A DNA stretch of 64,000 bases from Mansonella perstans (lineage: Eukaryota; Nematoda; Chromadorea; Rhabditida; Onchocercidae), in assembly GCA_037074765.1 (NCBI GenBank), contig JBAMDO010000093.1:1-64000 (forward strand), written 5' to 3'. The notes under the pieces were generated by a model. That model searched no databases. It was given only the letters and a program-made list of their open reading frames with translations, and was not told the origin of the DNA. Position numbers and translations under genes: made by a program. Within the stretch, counting starts at the first letter, position 1; each line of letters begins with the position of its first letter. Shown piece after piece: positions 48,901 to 58,808 of the stretch.

Positions 48901-51839
48901 TAGAAAAACGGGAGAAAAAAATGCCATAATTACACCACTATACGTTCATGAAAATCGATTGAAATTCGGATCTCTAAATTTATTAAATGAAATAGACGTT
49001 GTGAAAATTGTGACTGCAGTTGAAATTAATTGAAAGGAAAGGTTGAAAAAAAAAAGAGCAAATATAACGTTTCTACGAACTAGATACGAGTTCTTTTCCT
49101 TATTTGAGGTATGATTTCAGGTAAGTAGGATAAGCTATGAACTTGTTAACTATATCAACAGAAACTGCATACATATAAAATAAAAAAGGAGATGAAGAAA
49201 CTGGAAAATTCATAGTTACTCACATGTCACTAATTCTCAGACTAAGACGACTTGTTTCTCTCGTTAAAATGTAGAGAACTGAGCGGAAGGAAAGCGATTG
49301 TTGAGCAGGAAGTGATCACGATTATTTATCCTTAAATGGAACGAACATGACGCTCTCTAAATGCTCTCTTTAATTTTCAAACGGTATGAAAATAGAGATA
49401 TTGTGGTAATCCTGTGCCGTATTGTCTTACTACTGTAAGGCTAGAAGTACAACCGTTTGTTACAGAGTCATTATATTTTTGACAGTGAAGTTGTGCACAG
49501 CCTCAATGAGGCAATTCTTCACCGAAAGTCTCTCGTCTAAGTTAATATTCTGGCTTCTTTGGCCTAAATCACACTTATTATTTAAAAGCATTAAGTTCAT
49601 ATATATTGAAAAGGGTATTTAGACGAAACAAAAAGTTTGATTAACTTTTCTCAAAAATTTCCATATGTAAGAATAAGACTTGGATTGCCTATGATAACGA
49701 ATTTTTCAATGGTTCATTGGGAAGAGATGATTGTTAAGTGCGGTTACAGTTGTTCATAATTAATAGTTAAGGCTTGGTAAATTAAATAAACCAATAAAAT
49801 GATTGAAAATATTTTTCTGAATTAAGCGCTCGACTAGATCACGCCATGCGAATTGAATTCATTTTTCTTCTGCGAAAAGAATGATGGCAGAAATGAAGAG
49901 CATGTGCCTCCTTTTTTTTAGATTCAAATATAACTACTTAAATGCAGTTTGGAACTCCTTCCAATACTTGCCGAATCAACGGCATATGGGTGTTGCATTC
50001 ATTCATATTGTGAAATTAAGGAGTTGAAAATAAACTTCATGGTCTTTCGGAATCTCCTAAGTTTCCCGAATTCCCGTCTTAATTTTATCTTTCTAATTGT
50101 GAACACAGCAATCGTATCCAAAAAGTGAATAATAATAGTAAGATCGTTATTTCCCTTTACATAACTTGGTTTCGTACGTCTTCTGATTAAATAAAAACTT
50201 CCTAAAGAAAGGGACGAAAAAAATTAGATGATCGCTATTCCCGAATTTCAATTTACACTTCTACATGACGATCATTGCTCCGATATTGACCCGTCTACCA
50301 TATTCCGATGCAACCACAAACGGGGTCGAAAGACCGCCCCTTCGAGTCCGATTTTTTCATCATTCGCTTGTTATTTATAATTTCAATATCTGTATCCCAT
50401 CTTTTCTTCCTCCTTTTTTCATCAAAAAAAAAAATTCCAGTCTTATCACCTTGTCTGATAAATCCAAAGGCAATTCCAAGGTTTTTGGAAAATGCCAGAG
50501 AAATCTGCACACTTCAGAAATATTTTATGTTTTAAATGAGTAAGTTAATGTTGTATATCAAAAAACTCAAAAGAGATTGACATGAATTGAAGTGGGATGA
50601 TGTGTACTAATCTTTAGTAAGGCTGAGGTCATCCAATGCGGTTAAGATTTATTGTTCATTTTCGTTTTGAGTAAGCGCAAGTTTTGCTATAACTAATGAT
50701 GTGTTCCTGATTTCGCCTACTTCATTTGGATTGTTTGTTGTACAATTATTGAAAAAATCTATTTACTCCTAGTAAATGAGAATGACAAATTTTCATATAA
50801 TAATTATCATGTTGTCTCTTCTTTATTTAACTGTGTTATTTATTTCTCATAACATTTTTAATTAGTTCTTACCCAGTCCTTTATTTAAACAAGGAATTTA
50901 CTCTGAGAGAATACAAATCGTTTTCATAAGATCAGAAATTGTTTCTGTACAAAAAATGAGAACTGACATTAATTTATATTGAACATTTTCTCTTGCACAT
51001 AATTGCAGCTATCGTTGCATTTAAAATATTGGAGTTTCCTAACATATTGTTGAATTTTCAAGAATAAGTAACTTCGAGAATCAAATTTTGAAAAGTTAAA
51101 CCCCGAACTTAGCATCAATTTTTACAAAGAATTTCGCTTTATGAACTCATTCGTCATAGCTAAGATCTTGGGCTTTAGTGGCTTATTTTAGGCTTTATAA
51201 GAAAGCCAGCATACGCCACTTTTAAAAATTAATTAAATTACAACTAACGGTAAAAGCAGCAACAATAACACTGATGAAATCGCTGAAAGGCTTTTGAAAT
51301 ATGGCTGGATCAGACCGAGTTGTCATCGTTGCTGCATTTGTTGTTGATGATAATGGCCCTGAAGGTTCGATCTGAACATCAGTTTCGATGAAATAGAATT
51401 AAACTGTCAGTTTTCGATTTAAAAACTGACATTTACTTTAATATTAAGCAAATTTCAGCATATTCCAAACTTGCGGAACATGTTTCTAAAGATGATTTTG
51501 TCTGAATGCAATGATGCATTTGCAGTAGCACCTAAGTAAGTGAAACTTCATCAAATTTATAAGTACCAACCTTCAACTTTAGCTGGCATATCTATTCTAC
51601 ATTCTGTTTAACAGTAATTTCAAAGTCAACGTTTTTTGTTCATTGATTTGGAGAAATAACTTGTAAAACGGATGTAAAATGAATAATTTCAAGTGGCTTA
51701 TATCCAAAATGTAAGCAAGAATAATAGTGACCTGAATATTATATTACTGACCTGAATTTGAGCTCGAACTTGTTGTAATTGCTAGTTCTGCTGAAGAGGA
51801 TATTTGCTGTTGATGGTGAGTGATGCTTCTAGTAAGCAT
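16569..51839 (-). CDS. ajm-1: AJM-1-like apical junction molecule (whole gene)
   Basis: Large scaffold protein of epithelial apical junctions; in C. elegans AJM-1 acts with the MAGUK DLG-1 (known). Shared exons, 5' to 3': 46515-46901, 43182-43701, 42845-42954, 41813-41976, 39684-39815, 38627-38961, 38291-38332, 37072-37145, 29862-29913, 29455-29779, 29197-29350, 28612-28811, 28182-28472, 27926-28033, 27575-27740, 27118-27356, 26864-26980, 26257-26673, 24312-24499, 23847-24010, 23171-23332, 22039-22175, 21274-21733, 18839-18933, 18693-18760, 18400-18499, 17856-17976, 17711-17779, 17357-17554, 17007-17257, 16569-16779. Phase matches at every junction. First exon is 47730-47831, or the pair 51752-51839 plus 51249-51358. 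About 2,052 or 2,084 aa: hydrophobic segment near the N-terminus, Ser-rich part, Pro tract, Arg/Glu coiled coil (about 750-1220), linker, conserved C-terminal domain with MYND finger, PDZ ligand. The name rests on overall architecture and C-terminal resemblance recalled from family knowledge, not on a search. Confidence 0.8.
18934..21273. other. ajm-1 intron before the C-terminal domain
   Basis: A 2.3 kb intron. No exon, RNA gene or repeat of note was recognised. The plus-strand open frames near 20283-20771 and the minus-strand ones near 19087-19931 and 20774-21073 have no recognisable protein content. Confidence 0.6.
21274..24499 (-). CDS. ajm-1: ajm-1 linker region (5 exons after the coiled coil)
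   Basis: Exons 24312-24499, 23847-24010, 23171-23332, 22039-22175, 21274-21733; about residues 1312-1682. Polar, Ser/Arg/Tyr-rich and probably disordered, with short conserved-looking blocks: [82 protein letters not shown]. The donor of 22039-22175 is GTATGT inside an apparently open codon run. It was chosen because AA|G then restores phase to the next exon. Likewise the apparent end of 21274-21733 at a stop (KVCIV) is an artefact: the exon ends at the GTTTGC donor after DKRK. Confidence 0.85.
24500..26256. other. ajm-1 intron, 1.76 kb
   Basis: AT-rich intron between the last coiled-coil exon and the linker exons. I see no exon or structured repeat in it. Confidence 0.65.
26257..29779 (-). 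CDS. ajm-1: ajm-1 Arg/Glu-rich coiled-coil exons
   Basis: Exons 29455-29779 (Ser/Thr-rich lead-in [18 protein letters not shown], then a Tyr-rich stretch), 29197-29350, 28612-28811, 28182-28472, 27926-28033, 27575-27740, 27118-27356, 26864-26980, 26257-26673. From 29350 to about 26450 the sequence is nearly unbroken R/E/Q/L/K repeats such as [20 protein letters not shown], predicting a long single helix or coiled coil (about residues 750-1220). The last exon ends the helix and turns into [20 protein letters not shown]. Acceptor of 29197-29350 could instead include 3 more bases (to 29353). Long antisense open frames over these exons are shadows of the codon bias. Confidence 0.88.
29862..29913 (-). 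CDS. ajm-1: ajm-1 52-base exon
   Basis: A tiny exon encoding [17 protein letters not shown], phase 0 in and phase 1 out, with CTAG acceptor and GTCAGT donor. It is preceded in the gene by the 7.2 kb intron and is too short to show as an open frame. Confidence 0.75.
34971..35078. repeat. Local duplication, about 66-bp period
   Basis: TTCTGTATCATTGAAA...TCGTTACAAAAC...CAGAA occurs at 34971-35008 and again at 35037-35078. Between them lies an extra TATCATTGAAAGTATCGTTA. The units are diverged by small insertions. Confidence 0.7.
36391..36642. repeat. Minisatellite, 65-bp unit, nearly 4 copies
   Basis: TTAACCAATTTTATATCTAA starts at 36391, 36456, 36521 and 36586, an exact 65-base period. Each is followed by AATGAAACGAAGAAAAGG and AGTAAATGCAAACTAT. 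Copies differ by one or two bases, so the expansion looks recent. Confidence 0.95.
36838..36970. repeat. ATATATCA / AAT microsatellite
   Basis: Irregular array of ATATATCA(C/T) and (AAT)n units over about 130 bases. It is low-complexity and not coding. Confidence 0.8.
37072..37145 (-). CDS. ajm-1: ajm-1 proline-rich exon
   Basis: Encodes [19 protein letters not shown] and a few more residues, phase 1 in and phase 0 out. Seven consecutive prolines followed by Arg suggest an SH3, WW or profilin ligand (inference). It is separated from the next exon by the 7.2 kb intron. Confidence 0.8.
38291..46901 (-). CDS. ajm-1: ajm-1 N-terminal Ser/Thr-rich exons
   Basis: Exons 46515-46901, 43182-43701, 42845-42954, 41813-41976, 39684-39815, 38627-38961, 38291-38332. 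The first begins [19 protein letters not shown], so its first 10 residues complete a hydrophobic segment started in the alternative first exons. The rest is polar and Ser/Thr/Asn-rich ([57 protein letters not shown]), probably disordered, with no known domain. Exon 46515-46901 ends at a GTTAGT donor after AIPELE rather than at the stop 12 bases on. The 42-base exon 38291-38332 has a weak TTGAAG acceptor and is the least certain. Confidence 0.78.
39816..41812. other. ajm-1 intron, 2.0 kb
   Basis: AT-rich with no exon or ordered repeat recognised. Confidence 0.6.
43702..46514. other. ajm-1 intron, 2.8 kb
   Basis: No exon found. Just upstream of exon 43182-43701 it carries two AGGTCA half-sites (see the separate entry) and TGACCT at 43843-43848, and there is another AGGTCA near 45418. 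The remainder is AT-rich. Confidence 0.6.
43746..43760 (+). promoter_or_regulatory. Candidate nuclear-receptor element, AGGTCA direct repeat with 3-base spacer
   Basis: AGGTCA at 43746-43751 and AGGTCA at 43755-43760 are separated by CCA, a perfect DR3. It lies in an ajm-1 intron, 45 bases from the neighbouring exon. Chance occurrence is possible; function is inferred only from the motif. Confidence 0.3.
46902..47729. other. ajm-1 intron between short-leader exon and shared exon
   Basis: About 0.8 kb. The overlapping open frames at 47374-47635 look like chance and resemble no family I know. Confidence 0.6.
47730..47831 (-). CDS. ajm-1: ajm-1 alternative first exon (short form)
   Basis: Encodes [20 protein letters not shown] then [14 protein letters not shown] (34 aa), ending at a GTTAGT donor in phase 0, which matches the phase 0 acceptor of 46515-46901. 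The hydrophobic run [12 protein letters not shown] joins [10 protein letters not shown] across the junction, giving a single predicted membrane or signal-anchor segment. The ATG is 1 base after a CTTTAG acceptor, consistent with SL trans-splicing, so this is probably a true 5' end with its own promoter. Confidence 0.65.
47833..47834 (-). promoter_or_regulatory. Probable spliced-leader acceptor, ajm-1 short form
   Basis: CTGCTTTAG immediately before A-ATG on the minus strand. No upstream exon that keeps the frame open could be joined to it. Confidence 0.5.
47835..51248. other. Region between the two ajm-1 5' ends
   Basis: About 3.4 kb; intron of the long form and likely upstream region of the short form. 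The only coding-like stretch is the minus-strand segment at 48589-48703. The open frames near 50265-50543 look like chance. Confidence 0.5.
48589..48703 (-). CDS. Possible further first exon or small membrane peptide (tentative)
   Basis: A minus-strand frame, open from upstream, reads [20 protein letters not shown] then [18 protein letters not shown], an amphipathic stretch followed by a hydrophobic helix. A good GTAAAT donor follows in phase 1, which does not fit the phase 0 acceptor at 46901. A weak GTGTTG site 10 bases earlier would fit and would again yield a split membrane segment. Read straight through, the frame runs to a stop at 48479 (about 75 aa). I cannot choose between exon, small gene and chance. 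Confidence 0.25.
51249..51839 (-). CDS. ajm-1: ajm-1 alternative first exons (long form, two exons)
   Basis: Exon 51752-51839 starts [20 protein letters not shown] and ends in a Ser/Asn run at a GTCAGT donor (phase 1). Exon 51249-51358 (acceptor CCTTCAG) continues [20 protein letters not shown] and [16 protein letters not shown] to a GTTAGT donor in phase 0. Both junctions are in frame, the second with 46515-46901, so [10 protein letters not shown] + [10 protein letters not shown] forms a hydrophobic segment as in the short form. An in-frame TAA lies a few codons upstream of the ATG at 51839. 66 aa precede the shared part. An ATG at 51326 inside the second exon could also serve as a start. 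Confidence 0.6.
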
Positions 51840-51889
51840 AAGTGGTGTTTTCGATGTTGAGTTAGTGCAGGTTGATCCAGCTTATTAAG

Positions 51890-51891
51890 CT
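51890..51891 (-). promoter_or_regulatory. Possible spliced-leader acceptor, ajm-1 long form
   Basis: TTTGATTTTAG on the minus strand, about 50 bases before the ATG at 51839. Confidence 0.4.
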
Positions 51892-54800
51892 AAAATCAAA
51901 TCACCAAAACTTCGGATTTCCTCGATGTTTTATGTTGTTTGTCTTTGAGCAAAAGGTCAAGTTTAAGACTGTAATTGTGTTTATAACCGAAAAGTGGAAG
52001 AAACAGAAGAAATTCGTTACAAGAAGTAGGAATCGCTTAAGTCTATATGACTGACACTCATGAAAAGTTATCAGATGATTAACAGCGAAAAATACCGGTT
52101 TTATACAAAATATAGACGCTATTTTGTATAAAAAAAATTTGTATAAAAATTTTAAATAAAATTAAGAGTTCAAAGAATCGTGGTGTAATTTAAATACTAT
52201 ACTATCATAAGCAGTACTGCTAGTAGTATTATATCAGAAATCAAAGTACCGACTGAAATATTTCCCCTATTCCTATCATCGATATCATCAATGAATATAA
52301 TTCCACCAGAAATATGAATTGCAAACAGCAAAAGATGACGTTGAAACTACATAAAATAGATTAAATTTACATTTAAATCTTCTAAAAAAAAAACTTAAAC
52401 CTTTAGTAATTTCTTATTTCCAGTGATCTTCCAAAAAAAAAATTTTTAGAAGATCACTGAGTTTAGAACAATTTCGCGCATTGCCAATCGTCAAAAGTCA
52501 TTCTGAGCAATATTATCGAGAAACATATCAGAGTTGAATTCAATTCAGTGGAAATGATGCCATCCGTTTTGAATTTATGATTCTTTTTGTAGATCATGCA
52601 CACATGCATATTCAATGATATACACTGTATCTTTGTATGGCTCACGATATTTGTTGCAGGTATCTGCACGAATGTGCGAGATATTATTGAACCAGCGATG
52701 ACCTTGAATCGATAAGCTGAGTGATACGTCTAAATGATACGTTTTGTTGCCCTAATTCCATTAAGAATTTCAAATCATCTATTACAGATAATATTTAAAC
52801 TTTGCCGTATTGCTCAAAAACGCTTCAAGAGAAATAAACACGGACATTTTTTAAATACATTAGGCGAATCTGAGAATGGATCAAAATGGCGATAGCTACC
52901 CTCACACAGAACGACTGTAAAAATGAAATTGATTACAAAAAAAAAAACAATTGTTAGCGAAATACAAATTTCACTGGCATAGGTTCTATAAATGCTTAAG
53001 TTTTTTAAAAATTTGAATATAATTTTTGTAATTTTTTCTTCAGATTTCACCAATTTCAAAAATGGCTATATTAACAACTTATGCCGAAGTTTATTTACTT
53101 TCACAAATTCAAATTATGCCAATCATCTGCACATTTACCATCTTAGTGCTATCACGTTATCTCTTACAGTTATTTACGTCACACTGGAACGTTACATAGT
53201 ACTCGTAGTCGTATTACAACGATGAAAATAATAATATAAACTTCAACATGTCCGCATTAAAGTTACCTGAGTAGGGGTATTACAAATATAATGTAAGTGA
53301 TGAAAACAACTTTGCACAGATATCAGTTATTTGATACTTCAGAAATGAAGACTAAATTTCGAATCTTTCAATTTACCTGAGTGAACTTTTGAGTCACTTT
53401 AAAAGAATGCCACTGATAATCTGGGCCTATTATAATAATACGTCACTCAAAAACTGAATATTTGTTATTTTAATTGAGGCTTCATTTTTTTTTCGAAATT
53501 TTAGAAACTGCTAAGCGTTTTATAGGGAAATTTTCAATTAGAATCATTGCTTGAAGCATCGCCTAATCCATACTTACTAAACTCCTTAAATTATCCATTG
53601 TGTCTAACATCTTGCAATCTTCAAAATATTACATATCTTCTAGGGGTTAAAGGTCAAGTTCCTTTCTTTGAAAACATAAATTCAAACTATTTAGATTTAT
53701 TTTATCACTGCTTTTAGAAACATTTCTTCAAGGAATACTTTTTTCTTTATCATTTGAATAATGAAGTTAATGAGTAAGATATCTGGTACATTCTTTTTCA
53801 AACAATGTTTTGAATGTTACTATTTTGTATAATGACCATTTGATGCAGTCAGTCAACTGGTCATTTCTATCACATTTTATGATATCCTCATATAGACCAT
53901 TTCCCGCGATTGTCCAGTAGTCCTTTAGTTTTCGAAGATGTCACAAAAAAAAAAAAACTATTCACTCTGGAGATTTGGAAAAACCAAAAACGAAACAATG
54001 TGCATATGTTTACAAAAAAAAATATTTTATGCTGAATATCCTAGGAAGAAGCTAGGTAGCTTATATGCACGTATCATTATCATTTAAAAGATAAGAAGGC
54101 TTTTAACATTATCTTTTTACTTATTACAGTTTCTCTCTTTTGTACTTGCATCGCGTGGAAAGTATTTCGCAAGCTGTACTACAACCTGTATTGGAATGAC
54201 TCGCAAATTGCTATCATCGTTAGATTTCTTACGGTGCACGTTTCTGAATTTATCGTTTAGCAAGTGAATCATTGAGATATTTTAAGATTGTTGTAAGATT
54301 TTGGAAGTATTTAAAGGACAGGAAGATTTGAATTCAATATGTTTAAATTTTTTCAATGAACATTTATTACGAATGAAAACTGTATCAAGAATAATTCATT
54401 GGAGTAAGTTGAATGAATTTGTTAATCTAAAGGACGGATATCTGGTTGTTTTCATGTGATTATTTAAGTTATTGTTAAGATAACTTTTTTTTTTTAACTG
54501 CTAGGATAACTTAAGATAAAGTTAAGATAGTTAAGATGTTAAGAAAGATAACCATTTATCATATCATTCATTGGCTTTGTTCACATTGTGAAACAATTTG
54601 CTGTGTTCATGGGATCATCGTGTCACCTGGTGGTGTATCATTCGTTTTCAGGCATCACTAATTCTAACTAGAGCAATAGTATGCGATAAGTTCATTGCAG
54701 AGTCTCTTTTTGTTTCTATTTCTCTTTCTTCGTTGAAATTTTTTTGATTTCGAGCATTTAATTAATTTCAGAAAGTGATATTTGTAGGTGAATTGGAGGA

Positions 54801-55032
54801 AATTCTAGACTAAGATAAGATGGATAGAAGTCGAGATATAACAAATGCTAAGCATGAATTTGAACCTAATCATTGATCATGCTATATTTTACAGTTAAAG
54901 CCTCCAAAAAAAGGTATTAAAAGTTGAAATGATCTCAACACTTTTATTTTCATAATGTCACTGATCAAGACGAGAAAATTGGTAAATGATAAGAAAACTG
55001 TAAGCATAATAATTATCATTGATAGGTGAATA
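51892..55032. other. Divergent upstream region between ajm-1 and GK5
   Basis: 3.1 kb with no exon recognised; it probably holds the promoters of both genes. The one structural element noticed is a hairpin at 52421-52459. Open frames at 52814-53225 are AT-rich and unrecognisable. Confidence 0.55.
52421..52459. repeat. Perfect 11-bp inverted repeat with A/T loop
   Basis: CAGTGATCTTC (52421-52431) and GAAGATCACTG (52449-52459) are exact reverse complements, enclosing an A-run then a T-run that can extend the stem. Confidence 0.8.
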
Positions 55033-58000
55033 ATGCATGAGATTGGAGACTACTCTGAAGGAAGAGGTACAGACATTATTGCGATTGATATTGGAACGAC
55101 ATCAATTAAGGCTTGCCTCTACGATTCTCGTTGCCGACTCGTTAACTATTCCAAGGAATCAGTAAGAGGAAGCTGTATATTTTCTGAAGTGGAACAATTC
55201 TTATTGAAATCTTGAGATATTTAAAGCTGAAACCTCAAATATTGTCTCTTTTAACAATCAAATCATGCTCATAGTCTTTCGTAAGATTTTAACATGTTAG
55301 GATCTAGCAATGAAACTAATATAGCATTTAGGGAACTGGTAAGATCGCTAATTAGATATCAACAATTTTTCACAGTTTCGCAGCTGATGGAGAATCCTGT
55401 TTCCAGCATTAATTGTCGACAAAACCGTTTTTTTGACATAAGGAATTTTGTCAAAACTAATGGACTCTTTAATATGGTAGCACATCATTAAGTTTTTATT
55501 TCAGATCGCTGTTCAATTTGAAGGTGCCAGTGAGGATGGTCTCCGCACAGAAATTGATCCTGATATTCTTTGGAACCAGTTGATTACATTGATTTCTGAA
55601 CTATGTATGGTTTGACTGTTTATTTATCAGACGCTCAATTTCGGATAAAAAATGTTAGACGAAATATGGAAAATGGACTGAATTCTCGGTATCCAAGAAT
55701 AACATGACTTTAAAATTTCTTTCCACATATTTGTGTTTACTCTGGCTGTTAATCATGCATCTTTACTTTTCTTTAATTAGTTATGTCATTTTATTATCAT
55801 ATTGTCCTCTATCAGTTATTGCTTTATATCATTGTTTGATGTAAAGTGATGGCTAGAAGTACTACGCTAATTATACATATCAATAGTATACATTGTAGGG
55901 CGTCTATCCTCAACAGTGAATAGGTGCATAAAAATAGTCAAATAGTCATCAATGAAACGTAGAATCTCTTACATTCGTGAAACAAATAAAACAGCAGTAG
56001 GGATAGTTTTTCAAACATGGTTATTAAAAATATTTGATTGCAGTGGATAAGACAAAACGTGATGCGCGAGCAATAGTCGGTATGGGAATCAGCTGCCAAA
56101 GAAATACATTCATTTGTTGGAATAAGTGAGCTGTCAGCCTGAAATTTGTAATTTTTCTGGTTTTTAAGTGATAAGATTATTTTTTGAGCACACTTTACAT
56201 TATTCAGGGACAATGGAGAACCGTGTCATCGATTAGTTACTTGGAAAGATTGTCGTGCGCGCGAGGAATGTAAGAAGTGGAACAATTCATGGTCTATAAA
56301 AGTATTTCTATTAATTTTATCACTAAGCTTTTTGTTTCAAACTTTCTGGACATAATGGCGTATATAGTAACGAAATGAATTATTTAAATAAATGTATCAA
56401 ATTGTGTAAAATAATCGGATATAATCTTGTGTAAAATAATCGGATATAATCTTCACGTCAACTGCAAAGCCAATTATCAAACAGGAGTTAAAAAACCTAA
56501 CTTTCAGGCGATAAATTTGATTGGTTATGTTTTACATACACTGACGCGATCTGCGAGATGTTTGGCTGCTCGGATATTCTCCTTTTTAAATGCAATGGTG
56601 ACTCATCGTTTTTTAGTCACTCTTGCTGAAGTTAGTAAATTTTGAGCTTTATAAACTTTCTTGTCATCATATAAATTATTAGCCGGTAATTTGTTGTAAT
56701 AATTATTCCTATAACTTTTTAGAATGAAGAAATGCAACGATTGCTTAAACAAGGGAAACTTGCCTTCGGTTGTCTCGATACTTGGCTGATATATAAACTT
56801 TCTGGTGGTGTTGTTAATGTTAGCGAACCTTCTAACGCAAGTAGTACAGGATTGTTTGATCCTTTTACGGTGTGCACTTCTTTGCTTGCTTGTTCTGTTT
56901 TTCATTCACTTTATATTGTTAATTTAACTATATAACACAGTCTGCACTGCAAAACATTTCTGTAATATTTGTTAATGACTTTAGATGGATTGGGGCTACA
57001 GCTTATTGCAATTCATTTCTTTTCCTACATCAATTCTCCCACGTCTTACATTTTCTGCTGGAGTGAAGCTTGCTGTCACCGATAGAAAGTTATTTGGTGC
57101 TCCAATTATTGTAGCTGCTGCCGTAAGTTGTTTTTGTGTCTTACGCCTGACTCCTAGATTCTTTACATTTTCGTCGTTGTTCCTCCCTAAGAAATTAAGA
57201 AATTCATTCTCTGTATTGTGTTTATTCGCAAGCAATTGAGACAAGTCTTATTTTAACTCTGTTTTCATTTTTAGTTAACTTCAAATTTTATTAGTTATAT
57301 GTGAACGTTATGAAAAAATATACCGAGTAATGCTAGAATGATCGAGAGATATAAAATAACATCTTGCAACAATATTTGTGTTCTTGTGTGATGTATATCC
57401 TATATAAGGCAGGTGATCAACAAAGTGCTCTCTTCGCTTGTGGTTGTTGGATGCAAAATAGCGTTGTAATTTCGCTTGGTACTGGATCCTTTGTAGACGT
57501 CAATACTGGCGCGTCACCTCATTGTTCTCTTAAAGGTACTTCGTATTTTATTTTTGTCATCTCATTTCTTTTTGTCTTTTTTGGTTTATAAAATTAATCG
57601 TGTGATATTGAAGGTTTGTATCCTTTGGTTGGATGGAAATTCCCGAATTTAGTGAAATTTGTAGCAGAAGGATGCTCTCAAGATACTGCGGTAGTTCTAC
57701 GTTGGGCAGAATCCATTGGTTTATTTGAAGATATCACAGTTACTTCACAAATGGCTCAAAGTTGCTCGATTTCTGGTGCGAAATTTATTATTTTGTTATT
57801 ATAAGAAATAATGACACTGTTCTAGATCACAGCATTCAGCCATCAATTTTGTATGTTAGTTTGTACTTAATATCACTAGATTGTAACTGACGTCAAGTAT
57901 TTACTATAAATGTTCCGGAGATAATGGTGTAGCTGATGTTTTCAGTTTTTATTTCTGCTAACGAATAATAATGCTGCAGATTTTAGTTTTTGTTATTATC

Positions 58001-58808
58001 TACTGCTATGAACTTTTATTTTTTCGAATATTTCTTTTGCTAGTTTAACCGCTTAACCCAATGTAGTGCAAAATCAATGACTTTTAAAGTGTAAAAAAAA
58101 ACGTGAGAAAACTTAGGCAGGGTTTATTTACAGGTTTATACTTCATTCCGGCGTTTTTTGGTATTCAGACTCCACTGAATGACGATACTGCATGTTGTGG
58201 TTTCCTGGGTATTCGTCCAGACACCACTAAAGAGCAGATGGTCCGTGCAATGCTTGAGTCTATTGCGTTTCGAATCTATCAAATATGGAGAACGGTTATT
58301 GACGAAATTGGCATTTGCTCTACAGAATTTGTTAGGTATGATGAAAAGACACATACATATAATTGTTCAACTTCATTATTTCCATTTTTCACTTTCTGAA
58401 ATCCTTATTGATATCTCTAGCTGCTGCTTTTTTCCCATCACTTATTCTCACGTTGTAGATGTTCAGATATTCAATATATGATTTAAATGTAGCTTTTTTT
58501 AAAGAAATTGACCGTTATTTTGCAGATGTTGTGGTGGTGTGTCGATGAATGACTTCATTTGCCAGACAATTAGTACTCTGATCAAACTTCCGTTACAAAG
58601 AATCAGTAGTCCAACCTTTGCCTCCGCACGTGGTGTTGCTATGATGGCAGGAATCACATGTGGTTCGTGGAAGAAGGATGATCTGCTTGATGTGATTGAT
58701 ATTGAAAAAATCTTTGTCCCAGAGCTGTCCATTCGCACGAAATTGCTGCAAGATTTTTTTAAGTGGGAAACTGCCATGGAGAGATGTCTCCATTTCTACG
58801 ATACTTAA
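55033..58808 (+). CDS. GK5: FGGY-family carbohydrate kinase, glycerol kinase 5 type
   Basis: Predicted ATP-dependent kinase of glycerol or a related polyol; GK5 physiology is little known. Exons: 55033-55161, 55505-55604, 56044-56125, 56208-56301, 56508-56630, 56723-56869, 56985-57122, 57409-57535, 57614-57775, 58134-58335, 58526-58808 (TAA); phases close, 528 aa, essentially the human length (529). The N-terminal phosphate loop is IIAIDIGTTSIKACLYD. The equivalent of the human WVEIDPDVLW segment is LRTEIDPDILWNQL. MGISCQRNTFICWN, CLDTWLIYKLSGG and NASSTGLFDPF follow family order. GDQQSALF carries the catalytic-base Asp, and LGTGSFVDVNTG is the second phosphate motif. GFLGIRPDTTKEQMVRAMLE precedes the last motif, which reads RCCGGVSMNDFICQ instead of the usual R-x-D-G-G. 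Exon 2's donor was set at 55604 (GTATGG) because only that keeps frame. Confidence 0.92.
56403..56452. repeat. 25-bp tandem duplication in GK5 intron 4
   Basis: TGTGTAAAATAATCGGATAT plus AATCT is present twice back to back, without mismatches. It ends about 55 bases before the next exon. Confidence 0.9.

Noticed and set aside
50265..50543. 92-residue plus-strand frame with slightly higher GC
   Set aside because: Several frames are open at once and none resembles a protein family.
55294..56213. Open frames within GK5 introns
   Set aside because: They lie between GK5 exons whose phases already close and give the full family length.
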